From contig PERU01000032.1 in the NCBI GenBank assembly GCA_002928965.1, forward strand, positions 1 through 42,450: DNA of 42,450 nucleotides. The letters run 5' to 3'. Origin of the DNA: Methylomonas sp. (GTDB lineage: Bacteria > Pseudomonadota > Gammaproteobacteria > Methylococcales > Methylomonadaceae). Numbering within the stretch: position 1 is the stretch's first letter; each line of letters begins with the position of its first letter. The notes under the pieces are model-generated. The model was not told the DNA's origin, searched no databases, and saw only the letters and a program-made list of their open reading frames with translations. Made by a program: the position numbers and the translations under genes. Positions 1 to 10,234 of the stretch are shown here, piece by piece.

Positions 1-279
1 CCAAAAGGGCTTTTCCGCAGCAGGTTCTCTATTGTCGGACAGGCTCCTAGTAGAGGGTGAGCCATGTCGAAGCATGGACGGCCCACTACACATAGCCATG
101 TAGGCCAGAATAAGCGGCAGCGTTTCCGGCAACTTTAAATCGCCAGAAACGCCTGTCGGCTTATTCTGGCCTACAATTTTGGCGCCAGCCTAACGATCGA
201 AAACCAAGCCCCGACCCATGAACGTTGGAGGAGCCACGCCAGTCGCTATTCCATGGCACTGAGCTGACCGCAGCAAAAA
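1..279. repeat. Intergenic repeat cluster downstream of the chemoreceptor
   Basis: No gene is seen in this stretch. It holds three dispersed repeats. One copy of a family containing TCGGACAGGCTCCTAG lies at about 14-53, with relatives near 10866-10911 and 31149-31182. A REP-like hairpin lies at 99-175. A copy of a repeat reading roughly GTTGGAGGAG...CAGTCGC lies at about 222-263, with relatives at 2234-2287 and 31231-31283. The stretch lies at the 3' end of the minus-strand chemoreceptor, so the hairpin could also end its transcript, although no T-tract is obvious. Confidence 0.6.
99..175. repeat. REP/BIME-like imperfect palindrome
   Basis: The left arm begins TGTAGGCCAGAATAAGC and the right arm ends GCTTATTCTGGCCTACA. 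The inner parts CGTTTCCGGC and GCCAGAAACG also pair. The arms are about 32-34 bp with a few mismatches and a spacer of about 11 nt. Layout and sequence resemble enterobacterial REP/BIME elements, which carry a GTAGGCCGGATAAG-type arm and are mobilised by RAYT (TnpA-REP) transposases. No RAYT gene is in the window. Confidence 0.7.
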
Positions 280-2067
280 TCAATCGCAATTGTAAACTGC
301 AATTGCCGACTGCAAGTGGCCTGCTTCGTCGCTCAACTCGCTGGAAACCTTCGCCAATTGTTTAGATGCCTGCGCATTTTGGCGCACGACTTTGTCTAAC
401 ATGGCAATGGCATCGTTGATCTCCCGAATCCTCTCAGCTTGAGATTGAGATTCAGCGGTGATGCTTTGAATCAATGTCGCGGTATCATTGATCTTGGGCA
501 CGATGCCGTCGATCAATTGCCCAGCGTTTTCCGCAATAGCGACGCTGTTTTGCGCTAGCGTGTTGATTTCCTGAGCCGTCGCTTGGCTGGTCTCCGCGAG
601 TCGACCGACTTCAATTGCAACAACATTGAAGCCTTTTCCATGTTGACCGGCGCGAGCCGCTTCAATTGAAGCATTCAGCGACAGTAGGTTCGTTTTATAG
701 GCAATATCCTGGATCAACTCAATCTTGTTCGCGATTTGTTTCATGGCCAATACAGTATGGTCGACCGCTTCGCCGCCGCGTTGAATCTCGTTTGCTGTCA
801 TATTGGCGACGCGTTCCGTAGCCGCGGCGTTATCGGCATTTTGTCGAATGGATGCTGCCAAGACATCCAGGGCTTTTGCCGTTTTGACCAGACTATCCGC
901 CTGCTTGCCCACACCTTGATTCAATGTCTCCGCTGTAAGGCGCACTTGTTGTGTCGAGACCGCCAGAGAGTCTGCGCCATCCCTGACATCCGAAATACTC
1001 TCCCGCAAGTTGGCGATATAGCGATGCAACGCCGCTTGCAATTGACCGACTTCGTCCTTACTGATTGATGATGGGTTAATCTTGACAGTCAGATCACCTT
1101 CCGCAATCAGGTTCACGGCTCCGATCACATTTTCAACCCGCTTGACCACGCTCTTCGCGGCAATGATCGAAAAGCCCACGCCGACCAGCAAAACTGCCAG
1201 ACCAACCAGCAAAGAAATATTTCGGGAATCGATTAAGGTTTTCTGGTACTGGCTTCGATCCATGGCTATTTCGATAACGCCCACCGGTGAACCGGAATAA
1301 TCGTTAACCGCCTCGGCGATCAACGCAAAAGACCGTCCATTCAGCTCAATGTGCGAAAGCTGCGGGATACCCTTGTAAGCCTGATCAAGTTGCTCTTGGC
1401 TGGAAAGCGGCTTGTCACCGGCAGTTGACGCAAAAGTTTTGAACGTATTGTCATTGAACAACTGCAAGCCAACCTCAACGTCGTATTGCGCCTTAAAGGC
1501 GTTAAAAAACTCCGGGCCGAAACTCATTCCAAACTCTACCGAACCGATGTGTTTTCCGCTCGCAAATACTGGCACCATCCCTCGTGCGCCGATACCGGCC
1601 ACCCCTGATTCAAGACCTCTGGTCGGGGTTTTGGTTGAGTTGGTGTGGGTAACTGTATGGCGAATTGCTGAAAGGTCATCGCCGAATTGTTGCGGCTTAT
1701 GCAGGCGCAAAAATGATGTCGCCGGGGGGCTGTGAAATTGAAACTGCACAACGCCGTAATGGTCACGAAGCGACTGAAAAGCCGGCATCAGAAGACCTAT
1801 AAGCTTGTCCCTTTCTCCCGCCGCGAATGCCTCCTGTGCGGGTGGAAAACCAGCAACTAATCGGCTCAAGGCTTCGCCAAGCCTGGACTCTTCGCTGATC
1901 CGGGTCGTCACATTATGCACATAACCCTGTAGTTCCTGGCGTTCAGCCATGAGCACCAAATCGCTCATGTTACGCAGATTCCAGAGGATCAAACTGATTG
2001 CGACCAAAATGACTGAAACCGCAGTGAGTAAAGAAATTTTTACCCAGATTTTGGCGTTATTTAACAT
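280..2067 (-). CDS. Methyl-accepting chemotaxis protein (dCache_3-like sensor, HAMP, MCP signalling domain)
   Basis: A 595-residue transducer that senses a ligand in the periplasm and controls the CheA kinase. Residues 8-30 form a first membrane helix. The periplasmic part to about 280 contains [19 protein letters not shown], which matches the dCache_3 family. A second helix lies near 285-305 and is followed by a HAMP linker. The C-terminal coiled coil carries the hairpin tip [21 protein letters not shown], close to the canonical DIAxQTNLLALNAAIEAARAG. The protein ends YNCD, so it has no CheR/CheB-binding pentapeptide. The ATG is preceded by GGGAG about 9 nt upstream. The gene stands alone, with repeats on both sides, and none of the nine shared promoter motifs points at it. 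The ligand cannot be told from sequence. Confidence 0.93.
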   Translation of the reverse strand: MLNNAKIWVKISLLTAVSVILVAISLILWNLRNMSDLVLMAERQELQGYVHNVTTRISEESRLGEALSRLVAGFPPAQEAFAAGERDKLIGLLMPAFQSLRDHYGVVQFQFHSPPATSFLRLHKPQQFGDDLSAIRHTVTHTNSTKTPTRGLESGVAGIGARGMVPVFASGKHIGSVEFGMSFGPEFFNAFKAQYDVEVGLQLFNDNTFKTFASTAGDKPLSSQEQLDQAYKGIPQLSHIELNGRSFALIAEAVNDYSGSPVGVIEIAMDRSQYQKTLIDSRNISLLVGLAVLLVGVGFSIIAAKSVVKRVENVIGAVNLIAEGDLTVKINPSSISKDEVGQLQAALHRYIANLRESISDVRDGADSLAVSTQQVRLTAETLNQGVGKQADSLVKTAKALDVLAASIRQNADNAAATERVANMTANEIQRGGEAVDHTVLAMKQIANKIELIQDIAYKTNLLSLNASIEAARAGQHGKGFNVVAIEVGRLAETSQATAQEINTLAQNSVAIAENAGQLIDGIVPKINDTATLIQSITAESQSQAERIREINDAIAMLDKVVRQNAQASKQLAKVSSELSDEAGHLQSAIAVYNCD

Positions 2068-3059
2068 GTCTACATCTCCCTTGGAGAGATTCGAGTTTTT
2101 ATTTCGAATTCCTGGATACCTATTGGCTGACGGTGTCAGTGTCGATCATTGATAAATCCTGTAAAGCCTTCGACGTTGCCCCGTTAAAAACAGCCCCTTG
2201 ACGATCATGAAAAGGCTTCGCTGGCAAACAGACAGTTGGAGGAGTGACGGCAGTCGCGCTTCCCTGACCTTTGGTTCGCGACTCTCCTGGTTATGATGAT
2301 TTCAGAGTCAACATACCGGAGTGATTCCGTTGGTTGCTAACTGCAGAAGGCTGCAGTTACATCAAATAACCATTGCCAAACTTGTCGAGCCTGCATTGAC
2401 ACCGCAGACTTCGACTCTCCCAGCCCAAACGCTTAAAAAACAGCCGGTGAAATTAAATATTAGCTTAATAGAATATAGCAAACCTCTGCAGAAACAAAAG
2501 CACCGTTTTCGGCCAACGCTATGTGCTCAGAGGGTGATTAAAAAGAGCATATATCAGTCAAGGCACTGCCGTTTAGATCCAGATCAAATCGTTCCAATGA
2601 GCAAACCATAATCGGATGAATGTTTAGGTTACAGCGAAAAGCCGAAACACACTTATGTTCGTTGACCAACAGACATGTTTGCAGGCTTAAAGCCATAGTA
2701 ATCTCCACGGATAGCGTGTCCAGCGTTGCAGCCACTGTAGTCGAAGGACATCCATGCCAACGGTTGTCGATGTCAACCCTGGAAAATTAAATCTCCCAAA
2801 GCTTTTTAAAACGCGCAATACCGGATCACGATGACTTTTGCACAGGCTTATGGGTTGTGGTTCTGAATCGCTTGGAGAAACCCTATACCCAAAAACCAAA
2901 ATTCAGCCGTCGGACTTTTATTACCAGTCCCAAGGTATCAATGGCATTCATTTCGGGCTGAGTCCGTCTACCGATGTCGATGACGGCATGCCATACATGG
3001 GGACTGCAGGTTCACGTTACCGATTACCTAAATCCCCGCATCAATAAGGAACATTAGCC
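2068..3059. other. Long intergenic region upstream of phosphoketolase
   Basis: This region holds a repeat copy at 2234-2287 ending GGTTCGCGACTCTCC, the promoter motif at 2656-2674 and the xfp leader. If the predicted start near 2706 is right, the 5' UTR is about 350 nt, long enough for post-transcriptional control, though I recognise no riboswitch. A 69-codon reading frame at 2838-3047 has no recognisable family and no Shine-Dalgarno sequence, and I do not call it a gene. Confidence 0.5.
2656..2674 (+). promoter_or_regulatory. Shared operator/promoter motif, copy 1 (towards phosphoketolase)
   Basis: TGTTCGTTGACCAACAGAC. The inner 16 bp form an imperfect palindrome and the AGAC end points to xfp, whose ATG is 385 nt downstream. 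A candidate -10, CATAGT at 2694-2699, follows after 19 nt. It is one of nine copies in this window. Confidence 0.65.
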
Positions 3060-5429
3060 ATGAAAACCGCCACACTTGCCCCTGAATCACTGCAAGCGAT
3101 AGATGCTTACTGGCGTGCCGCCAACTACCTGTCTGTCGGCCAGATTTATCTTTACGATAATCCACTGCTTAAAAGGCCGCTCAAGCTTTCGGACATCAAA
3201 CGCATGTTGCTTGGACATTGGGGGACGACACCGGGGCAGAACTTTATTTACGTGCATTTAAACCGGATCATCAAGCAATACGATCTGAATATGATTTATG
3301 TATCCGGCCCCGGCCACGGCGGTCCGGCAGTATTGGCCAATACCTACCTCGAAGGCACTTACAGCGAAATCTATCCCGATATTAGTCAAGATGAAGCTGG
3401 GCTGCAAAAGCTGTTCAGGCAGTTTTCGTTTCCTGGCGGCATCCCCAGTCATGTTTCCCCGGAATGTCCAGGCTCAATTCACGAAGGCGGCGAACTGGGT
3501 TATTCAATCAGCCATTCGTTCGGTGCCGTCTTCGACAATCCCGATCTCATTGTGGCTTGCGTGGTCGGCGATGGTGAAGCAGAGACCGGACCTTTGGCGA
3601 CATCCTGGCATTCCAACAAGTTTCTGAATCCGCTCACCGATGGTGTGGTGTTGCCGATACTTCACCTTAACGGTTACAAGATTGCTTCGCCGACTGTTTT
3701 TGCCCGCATTGAGCCCGAAGAATTGGACCAGTTTCTGCGTGGTTGCGGCTGGACACCGTATTATGTTGAAGGTGATGAGCCGTCACTGATGCATGAAGCA
3801 ATGGCCGCCACCCTCGACATGGTAGTGGGACAGATACAAACCATTCAGCTCAATGCCCGCAGCAATGCGGATTTGACCCGACCACGTTGGCCGATGATCG
3901 TGCTGAAATCGCCCAAAGGCTGGACCGGCCCTAAATGGGTGGATGGCCAACAAATCGAAGGCAGTTTCCGTTCGCATCAGGTGCCGCTGTCTGGTCCGGC
4001 CAGTCAACCGGAACATCTGCAGATGCTGGAAGACTGGCTCAAGAGCTACCGTCTTGAAGAACTGTTTGACCCAGCGGGCCGCTTGGTTCCTGAACTGGCC
4101 GAACTGGCGCCCATGGGCGAACGCCGCATGGGCGCTAACCCTCATGCCAACGGCGGAGTGCTGTTGCAGGATTTGATCATGCCGGATTTTCGAAACTACG
4201 CGGTTGCTGTGCCGACGCCGGGTGCCGTTAAGGCTGCTGACACCCACGAACTCGGCGTGTTCTTGCGTGATGTGGTCAAGCTGAATCAGCCGCGACGCAA
4301 TTTCCGTATCTTCGGTCCTGATGAAACCCTATCCAACCGCTTGAACGCTGTGTTTGAGGTAACCCGTCGGCAGTGGGATGCACGAACCCAGGACAGCGAT
4401 GAATTTCTGGCTGAAGACGGACGGGTCATGGAAATGTTGAGCGAGCATCAATGCGAAGGCTGGCTGGAAGGCTATTTGCTGACCGGACGGCATGGACTTT
4501 TCAATTGCTACGAGGCGTTCATTCACATTATTGATTCGATGTTCAACCAGCATGCCAAATGGCTAAAAATCACTGCAAAGCTACCTTGGCGAAAGCCGAT
4601 TGCTTCGTTGAACTACCTATTGGCGTCGCACGTCTGGAATCAAATCCATAATGGCTTCACCCATCAAGACCCCGGTTTCATCGACCTCGTAGTCAATAAA
4701 AAAGCCGCCGTGGTGCGGGTGTATCTGCCACCGGATGCCAATTGTCTGCTGTCGGTGTGGGATCATTGTCTACGCAGTCGTCATTACGTCAACGTAGTCA
4801 TCGCCGGCAAATATCAGGCACCGCAGTGGCTGAACATGGATGCGGCGGTCAAGCATTGCAGTGAAGGCATTGGTATCTGGCATTGGGCCAGCAATGATCA
4901 TGGAAATGCCCCTGACGTGGTTATGGCCTGTTGCGGTGATGTGCCTACGTTAGAGACACTGGCGGCAGTCTCCATCCTGAATGAGCACTTGCCCGAATTG
5001 AAAGTCCGGGTGGTTAACGTCGTAGACTTGATGAAGTTGCAACCCCAAAGCGAGCACCCGCACGGTTTGAGCGATAGCCATTTCGATGCACTGTTCACTG
5101 AGGACAAGCCTGTGATTTTTGCATTCCACGGCTATCCCTGGTTAATCCATAGGCTCATTTACCGCCGACACAACCATGAAAACATCCACGTTCGCGGCTA
5201 CAAAGAAGAGGGCACCATCACCACGCCTTTCGACATGACCGTACTCAACGATTTGGATCGCTTTCATCTGGTAATGGACACTATCGACCGACTGCCGCAG
5301 ACCGGCGAACAAGGCATTCAGCTAAAACGACAACTCCAGGCCAAGTTAATCGAGCACCGGCAGTACATCAACCAGTACGGTGAAGATATGCCGGAAATTC
5401 TGAATTGGAAATGGAGCAAACGCGCATGA
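3060..5429 (+). CDS. xfp: Xylulose-5-phosphate/fructose-6-phosphate phosphoketolase
   Basis: A 789-residue thiamine-diphosphate enzyme of normal family length. It splits xylulose-5-phosphate (and usually fructose-6-phosphate) with phosphate into acetyl-phosphate plus glyceraldehyde-3-phosphate (or erythrose-4-phosphate). Visible signatures are the N-terminal GPGHGGPA stretch, the ThDP-binding GDGEAETG motif at residues 170-177, and [18 protein letters not shown] and HEGGELGYS, both typical of phosphoketolases. AAGGA lies 8 nt before the ATG. The stop overlaps the next gene's start as ATGA, so the two are translationally coupled. In methanotrophs this enzyme bypasses pyruvate and makes acetyl-phosphate directly from ribulose-monophosphate-cycle sugars. 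No acetate kinase is in the window. The promoter motif at 2656-2674 points at it. Confidence 0.97.
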   Translation: MKTATLAPESLQAIDAYWRAANYLSVGQIYLYDNPLLKRPLKLSDIKRMLLGHWGTTPGQNFIYVHLNRIIKQYDLNMIYVSGPGHGGPAVLANTYLEGTYSEIYPDISQDEAGLQKLFRQFSFPGGIPSHVSPECPGSIHEGGELGYSISHSFGAVFDNPDLIVACVVGDGEAETGPLATSWHSNKFLNPLTDGVVLPILHLNGYKIASPTVFARIEPEELDQFLRGCGWTPYYVEGDEPSLMHEAMAATLDMVVGQIQTIQLNARSNADLTRPRWPMIVLKSPKGWTGPKWVDGQQIEGSFRSHQVPLSGPASQPEHLQMLEDWLKSYRLEELFDPAGRLVPELAELAPMGERRMGANPHANGGVLLQDLIMPDFRNYAVAVPTPGAVKAADTHELGVFLRDVVKLNQPRRNFRIFGPDETLSNRLNAVFEVTRRQWDARTQDSDEFLAEDGRVMEMLSEHQCEGWLEGYLLTGRHGLFNCYEAFIHIIDSMFNQHAKWLKITAKLPWRKPIASLNYLLASHVWNQIHNGFTHQDPGFIDLVVNKKAAVVRVYLPPDANCLLSVWDHCLRSRHYVNVVIAGKYQAPQWLNMDAAVKHCSEGIGIWHWASNDHGNAPDVVMACCGDVPTLETLAAVSILNEHLPELKVRVVNVVDLMKLQPQSEHPHGLSDSHFDALFTEDKPVIFAFHGYPWLIHRLIYRRHNHENIHVRGYKEEGTITTPFDMTVLNDLDRFHLVMDTIDRLPQTGEQGIQLKRQLQAKLIEHRQYINQYGEDMPEILNWKWSKRA

Positions 5430-6109
5430 ATACCCATCAATCCAGTGTCCCCGGAGACAGCGAAATTTTAAGCAAGGATGAGAAAATCGCCAAGCCTTTG
5501 CATCTTTACCTGATTCGTCATGGCGAAACCGAGTGGGCGATGTCTGGTCGCCACACCGGTAGCTCGGATATTCCGTTAACCACAAATGGCGAGCGCGAAG
5601 CCCGTGAACTAGGCAGGCACATCCGCGACATTGATTTTACCCAGGTGTTGTGCAGTCCGCTGCAGCGTGCCCAGCGCACCTGTGAGCTGGTCGGGTTAAA
5701 TCAAGCGCCGGAAATCGAGCCTGATTTGGCGGAATGGGCTTTTGGTGATTTTGAAGGGTTGCGTTTGGCTGAGATTCATAAAATACATCCAGGCTGGAAT
5801 GTATTGGCGGACGGTTGTCCAAACGGTGAAATGCCCGCACAAATTTTACAGCGCACTGATCGGCTGATTGCGCGTCTGCGCAAATTAAAAGGCAATGTTG
5901 CTTTGTTTTCACATGGCAAGTTCGGCGGCATTCTGGCGGCGCGCTGGATCGGATTACCGATCACTGAATCCAGTCATTTCCCGCTGGGAACCGCGTCAGT
6001 GAGCATGCTGGGCTACGATCATCATCACCCCGAGGTGTCAGTGATTGACTTGTGGAATGTGGTCGGACATCAATCATTGCAGACTTTAAGTTTTCAGACA
6101 CTCACATGA
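5426..6109 (+). CDS. Histidine phosphatase family protein (phosphoglycerate mutase-like)
   Basis: A 227-residue protein with the RHGE catalytic motif at residues 31-34 (R31, phosphorylated H32) in [20 protein letters not shown] second catalytic histidine, H163, lies in LFSHGKFGG. The start at 5426 is preferred over the in-frame ATG at 5405 because it overlaps the xfp stop codon by the usual 4 bp (ATGA). The family covers cofactor-dependent phosphoglycerate mutases, CobC/GpmB-like and broad sugar phosphatases. The substrate cannot be read from sequence. Coupling to phosphoketolase suggests removal of phosphate from a sugar-phosphate or triose-phosphate intermediate of that bypass, which is inference. 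Confidence 0.9.
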   Translation: MNTHQSSVPGDSEILSKDEKIAKPLHLYLIRHGETEWAMSGRHTGSSDIPLTTNGEREARELGRHIRDIDFTQVLCSPLQRAQRTCELVGLNQAPEIEPDLAEWAFGDFEGLRLAEIHKIHPGWNVLADGCPNGEMPAQILQRTDRLIARLRKLKGNVALFSHGKFGGILAARWIGLPITESSHFPLGTASVSMLGYDHHHPEVSVIDLWNVVGHQSLQTLSFQTLT

Positions 6110-6218
6110 CAGGCTAAGGCTCGGTTGCGACCGGCACGACGATCAAATCTGAAAGACTAAAATTCAACTATTCGCCATCATCGGACGCAGCTCCACACCA
6201 AATTCTAGGAGAACTACC

Positions 6219-6644
6219 ATGCAGCAAACCATAACCCAACGCCTAACAGAGGCTTTGCAAGATGAATACAAATCGCAGGCGACTTACCGTAAAGTGATAG
6301 AAAAGTTCGGCCCGGTTCGCCCGTTCATCAACGTAGTTGAGGCCGAGGGCCGTCATGTCGATGCCTTGCTGGCATTGTTTGAGAATTATCAAATACCGGT
6401 ACCGGAAGATCGATGGTCTGAACGGGTTACCGTTCCTGATACGTTTGAACAAGCCTCCCTGAATGCAGTCGCTGACGAAAAAGCCAATATGACTATGTAT
6501 GACCAGTTGATCGCAGCCAGTCTGGAACCGGATATTCGGCGGGTATTGGAAAACTTGCAATCCGCTTCCCGTGACCGTCATTTGCCGGCTTTAGAACGCA
6601 ACGCTTCGAAACATGGCAAAGGTGGCAATAGAAAGCACTGTTAG
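6219..6644 (+). CDS. Ferritin-like domain protein (DUF2202-like)
   Basis: A 141-residue, all-helical protein. Candidate di-iron ligands are spread over the helices: LQDEYKSQATY, EAEGRHVDAL (an ExxH-type motif), ADEKANMTMYDQL and SRDRHLPALERN. This is the pattern of small ferritin-like DUF2202 proteins. AGGAG lies 8 nt upstream of the ATG. It follows the phosphatase by 109 nt with no terminator seen and precedes a metal-transporting ATPase and a ZIP transporter, so a role in metal binding or oxidative protection is plausible. No signal peptide is visible. Confidence 0.8.
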   Translation: MQQTITQRLTEALQDEYKSQATYRKVIEKFGPVRPFINVVEAEGRHVDALLALFENYQIPVPEDRWSERVTVPDTFEQASLNAVADEKANMTMYDQLIAASLEPDIRRVLENLQSASRDRHLPALERNASKHGKGGNRKHC

Positions 6645-6741
6645 AGTGGCCTTCCAAAATCGCTGATTTTTAATGGCGGGGTTGAAAAATAAACTTCGTG
6701 TTTCCCGAGAATGCGCGAATCCACAAACATCAAGGCAAAAA

Positions 6742-8742
6742 ATGTCTTATAAACCCTATTTCGACAAAATCGACGCCCAACTGCTGAAAATCAGCCCTGC
6801 TCGCGACATTATGTTGTTGCGCGTGATTGCTGCGGCCATACCGGTGGTCTGTTTTGGTTTGGATGCATTTTATGACATGCCGGTGCTTTATTGGCTGGGC
6901 ATGCCTTTTTATCTGATCTGTCTGGCGCTTTATCTGGAAGCCTTGTTAAAAACCATCTTATTGATGCACAAGGTGTCAGCCGAATTGTTGATCGTCTTGG
7001 TGATGATCGTCACCTGGCTTGACGGGGAGCCGTTGAGCGGTGCGATGGTGGCTTGGTTTATCGGCTTGGGTTTGTATATCTCATTTACGATTATTAGAAA
7101 AAACCGCGAAAAAATCGAAGCGCTCATTCAGGACAGCAAGAAAACCGCACAAGTCCTGCGCGGTGATCAAATCCATGAAATTCCGCTGCTGGAAGTGCAA
7201 AAACAGGATGTGATCATTGTCGCCAAAGGCGCCATGATCACTGTCGACGGCCTTATCAGCGACGGGGAATCCTCCATCGATGAAGCTTTTGTCACCGGCG
7301 AGCCGTTTCCAGTATTTAAGAAACCCGGCGATGCCGTGATTTCCGGGACAATGAATTTAAGCGCACCGCTGCAGGTGATCGCGGAAAAAAACGGTAATGA
7401 CGCGTTTATTGCGATTATGACGCGGGAAATCGAAGCCGGTCTCCAGCAAAAATCCAGCTTACAGCAACGCGCCGATTTAACCGTGCAGGTACTGATCCTC
7501 GGTGTCACGGCTTACGCCTTTTTGCTGTTGTTTATCACCGGCAGTCTGCATCTGATGGCGACGGCGCTTGCCGTGGTGTGTCCGTGTGCCTGGGCCTTGG
7601 CAACGCCTACTGCTTTTGCCGCCAATATCGGCCGCTTGGCGCGTAGCAACATTTTGGCACGCGGCGGCGAGCCGTTGGAAAATATGCAGGATATTAAAAC
7701 CCTGATTTTGGACAAAACCGGTACCGTCACAAGGGCCGTGCCGGAAGTCAGCCAGGTGATTGCCCTCGCCATGCCGGAGCAGGACTTGCTGACCTTATGC
7801 GCATCGGTTGAATCCCGCTTCGACCATCCCATTGCCAACACGATCGTAGCGTATGCCAACGGGCACGGTGTATCGCATTTGTTAAACGTGACCCAGGTTG
7901 AAGATTTGCCGGGCCGTGGCATAAAAGCTCGAATCGGCGCAGATAACGTACTGATCGGTAGCCAGGAAACCCTGCAGCAACTGGACATCGAGCTACCGCC
8001 TTTGGATTACACCGGCCGGGCGATTTGGGTGGCGGTTAACCGCGAAGTTAAAGGGGTGATTGTGATACGAGATATTATTCGTGCCGAAATGCAGGGTTTG
8101 GTTGCCGCTATTCATGAATGCGGCATAGAAACGGTACTGCTGGCTACCGGCGACAATGAGGAAAGCGAAGCCAAACGGGTAGCTGAATACATCGGCGCCG
8201 ACGGTTATTTTTACAACTTTAAGCCGGATGACAAAACCGCTTTAGTCAAGAAAATGCAATTGCAAGGCAAGGTTGCCATGGTGGGTGACGGCGTCAACGA
8301 TGCACCGGCCTTGGCTGCGGCCAATGTCGGCATTGCCATAGGCGGGCACAAGAATGTCAGTTTGGCGGTGATGTCGGCCGATATTGTGATTCTGGGCGAC
8401 GACGCCAAGGACTTGATTACGATACTGCAGCTCAGCCGAAAAATGGGCGGCATTATCAAACAAAATTATACTTGGGCAATGGGCTTTAATGCGATTGGGC
8501 TAACCCTGGCAACCATGGGCGTGCTTAACCCTATCGTGGCGGCCTTATTTCATCATCTCAGCTCGGTGTTTGTCGTAGTCAATGCCAGCCGTCTGTATTT
8601 CACCGGCATTGAAACTTCTCCGGTCGGCCCCTTGTTTCAGAAAATGGATGAAATCACCCGTCAAAAGCCAGTGAACAAGGCGGAGCCATTGGCGATCAAC
8701 ACTGAAAACCCTGCCAATACCCTGGTTGAACAACAGCCCTGA
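6742..8742 (+). CDS. P1B-type heavy-metal-translocating ATPase without an N-terminal metal-binding domain
   Basis: A membrane pump of 666 residues from the preferred ATG at 6742; an in-frame ATG at 6673 would add 23 residues with no conserved features. Visible motifs are the TGEP actuator loop, the intramembrane metal site CPC at 280-282 in VVCPCAWALATPT, the phosphorylated aspartate D324 in DKTGTVT, the HP dipeptide in SRFDHPIANT, and GDGVNDAPAL starting at 515. The last two helices carry WAMGFNAIGL and HHLSSVFVVVNASRL. The N-terminus lacks HMA or CxxC metal-binding repeats. CPCAWALATP differs from both the copper (CPCALGLATP) and zinc/cadmium (CPCALVISTP) signatures, so the metal is uncertain. 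Neighbours are a ferritin-like protein and a ZIP family fragment. Confidence 0.92.
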   Translation: MSYKPYFDKIDAQLLKISPARDIMLLRVIAAAIPVVCFGLDAFYDMPVLYWLGMPFYLICLALYLEALLKTILLMHKVSAELLIVLVMIVTWLDGEPLSGAMVAWFIGLGLYISFTIIRKNREKIEALIQDSKKTAQVLRGDQIHEIPLLEVQKQDVIIVAKGAMITVDGLISDGESSIDEAFVTGEPFPVFKKPGDAVISGTMNLSAPLQVIAEKNGNDAFIAIMTREIEAGLQQKSSLQQRADLTVQVLILGVTAYAFLLLFITGSLHLMATALAVVCPCAWALATPTAFAANIGRLARSNILARGGEPLENMQDIKTLILDKTGTVTRAVPEVSQVIALAMPEQDLLTLCASVESRFDHPIANTIVAYANGHGVSHLLNVTQVEDLPGRGIKARIGADNVLIGSQETLQQLDIELPPLDYTGRAIWVAVNREVKGVIVIRDIIRAEMQGLVAAIHECGIETVLLATGDNEESEAKRVAEYIGADGYFYNFKPDDKTALVKKMQLQGKVAMVGDGVNDAPALAAANVGIAIGGHKNVSLAVMSADIVILGDDAKDLITILQLSRKMGGIIKQNYTWAMGFNAIGLTLATMGVLNPIVAALFHHLSSVFVVVNASRLYFTGIETSPVGPLFQKMDEITRQKPVNKAEPLAINTENPANTLVEQQP

Positions 8743-8772
8743 GCATAAACCTTTAATCAAAAGAGACGATAA

Positions 8773-9291
8773 ATGTTGTTATGGATAATGGGTTTTAGTG
8801 CCTTAGGCAGCATCGGGGCTGTGGGTTGCGCAGCCTTGTTTTTGTTTTTTCCAGAAGGCATTCGTAAAGTGCTTATCCCTTGTCTGATCAGTTACGCGAC
8901 CGGGACACTGCTCAGTGCCGCATTCCTGGGCATGCTTCCCAATGCACTATTACAGGCACCGGCCGTTTCGGTGATGGCTACGACGCTGGCCGGTATGATG
9001 GGGTTTTTCGTGTTGGAGAAACTGGTCATTTGGCGTCACAGCCATGATGCTGAGGGTCAAGTAGATGACCGAGCCGCGTCGTTGATTTTGATTGGCGATG
9101 CTTTTCACAACTTTGTGGATGGAGCGCTGATTGCAGCTGCATTTTTGACATCTATGCCATTGGGAATCACCACAGCATTGGCAGTGATTGCCCACGAGAT
9201 ACCCCAGGAGGTTGGCGATTTTGCCATTCTCCTAGACAGTGGCTACAGCCGAGGAAAGGCGCTGCTGATGAATGGACTATCCGCATGGTAA
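8773..9291 (+). CDS. ZIP-family metal transporter, C-terminally truncated (possible pseudogene)
   Basis: The 172 residues match the first five membrane helices of a ZIP transporter. The paired metal-site motifs are present: HNFVDG (helix 4) and HEIPQE (helix 5). A normal family member has about 250 residues and three more helices. Here the frame ends NGLSAW followed by TAA just where helix 6 should begin. The next 40 bases in any frame do not resume the family, so this looks like a deletion rather than a simple frameshift. The gene lies 30 nt behind the P-type ATPase and was probably part of the same transcript. Whether the five-helix remnant has function is unknown. Confidence 0.8.
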   Translation: MLLWIMGFSALGSIGAVGCAALFLFFPEGIRKVLIPCLISYATGTLLSAAFLGMLPNALLQAPAVSVMATTLAGMMGFFVLEKLVIWRHSHDAEGQVDDRAASLILIGDAFHNFVDGALIAAAFLTSMPLGITTALAVIAHEIPQEVGDFAILLDSGYSRGKALLMNGLSAW

Positions 9292-9333
9292 TTCTCGATA
9301 GTTGCGACCTAAAGCCACATTCTTTTAGGCGGT

Positions 9334-9840
9334 TTAAATATAATTGGGCGGCAAAAGCGGCTCGATGCCTTCAAATTTAGCTTCTGGATGATGTTTGGCA
9401 ATTATCTGTTTAATGGCGTCGATACGCTGTTTTGGAATATCAATCAAAACCAGTAGCTGGCCATGCTCGATTGCATCGGCATAATCCTTGACCCTGGAAT
9501 TGCCCACCTGTAGACCTGCCAAACCACTCATCATTGCGCCTATCGTGGCGCCGTAAACCAACACCCCCAGCACGGGGCCGCCGGCAATCGCAAAACCGGC
9601 AAAGCGCATAGCCACTAGACCTGCCAATAATCCTGTAGTGGCACCGAGTGCTGTGCCGCGTTCGACTGCCGGTATGAAGTCGGTTTTCTGGAATACTGAG
9701 GCTTCCGGCATGTCGCCTAGCGGCGTATCGCGTTTTGCCAAAATATGTATATGCCGATCTTCGATACCTTCCACTCGTAACTCTTCGACAATCTGATGCG
9801 TGCTTTCAAGGTTCGGCGCTAAAAAATAGATTCTTCTCAT
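9334..9840 (-). CDS. DUF1269-like glycine-zipper membrane protein
   Basis: A 168-residue protein. An N-terminal alpha/beta part begins MRRIYFLAPNLESTHQIVEEL. A central glycine/alanine-rich stretch at about 62-115 (GTALGATTGLLAGLVAMRFAG and following) can form a membrane hairpin. The C-terminal part is soluble. This is the layout of DUF1269-type proteins, which have no established biochemical role. It is convergent with the truncated ZIP gene and divergent from the DUF389/N-ATPase operon. No strong Shine-Dalgarno sequence is seen. A copy of the shared promoter motif at 10158-10176 points at it, about 317 nt upstream of the start. Confidence 0.8.
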   Translation of the reverse strand: MRRIYFLAPNLESTHQIVEELRVEGIEDRHIHILAKRDTPLGDMPEASVFQKTDFIPAVERGTALGATTGLLAGLVAMRFAGFAIAGGPVLGVLVYGATIGAMMSGLAGLQVGNSRVKDYADAIEHGQLLVLIDIPKQRIDAIKQIIAKHHPEAKFEGIEPLLPPNYI

Positions 9841-10157
9841 TTATCGTGTCCATGTTGTTTTTCGAGCATAAGACCAAATTGTGCAAAATATTGCTGAATG
9901 CTGTGTCTGGAAAATTATCAATTATTGATCTGATTTCCGTAGGTGCGCTATCGAAACGAGTTTGGTTGATTATTTTGGGAATGCCTTTGCATCCAAAGAG
10001 GTTATTGATTTTAAGCAATTGATTAAAAAAGGATAATTTTTTTTACCCAATTCTTGATAACCTCTATTTCGTTCTTGATTACTGTGATGTAAATCGGAAT
10101 TGAACGAACATGTGCATATCAAGCGACGGTGCAACTGTATTGAACTCTAGGCGATGT

Positions 10158-10176
10158 GTCTGTGCGCTCTCAAACA
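10158..10176 (-). promoter_or_regulatory. Shared operator/promoter motif, copy 2 (towards DUF1269 gene)
   Basis: On the minus strand it reads TGTTTGAGAGCGCACAGAC. A candidate -10, TACAGT at 10139-10134, begins exactly 18 nt downstream. The AGAC end points to the DUF1269 gene starting at 9840. It is divergent from copy 3. Confidence 0.6.
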
Positions 10177-10201
10177 TAAGGGCCAAACGTTAAATTACTT
10201 T

Positions 10202-10234
10202 GGATTTCGCCAAAAATAACGTCCCCCTTTGAAA
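10202..10234 (-). repeat. Dispersed repeat family C, copy 1
   Basis: GGATTTCGCCAAAAATAACG followed by TCCCCCTTTGAAA. It is the inverse of 29047-29080 with three mismatches. Its core, GGACGTTATTTTTG on the other strand, recurs at about 33323-33360 and 41470-41515. All four copies are intergenic. Confidence 0.6.

Noticed and set aside
2838-3047. 69-codon plus-strand ORF just upstream of xfp
   Set aside because: No Shine-Dalgarno sequence or family. It lies in the predicted xfp leader; a leader peptide cannot be excluded but nothing supports it.
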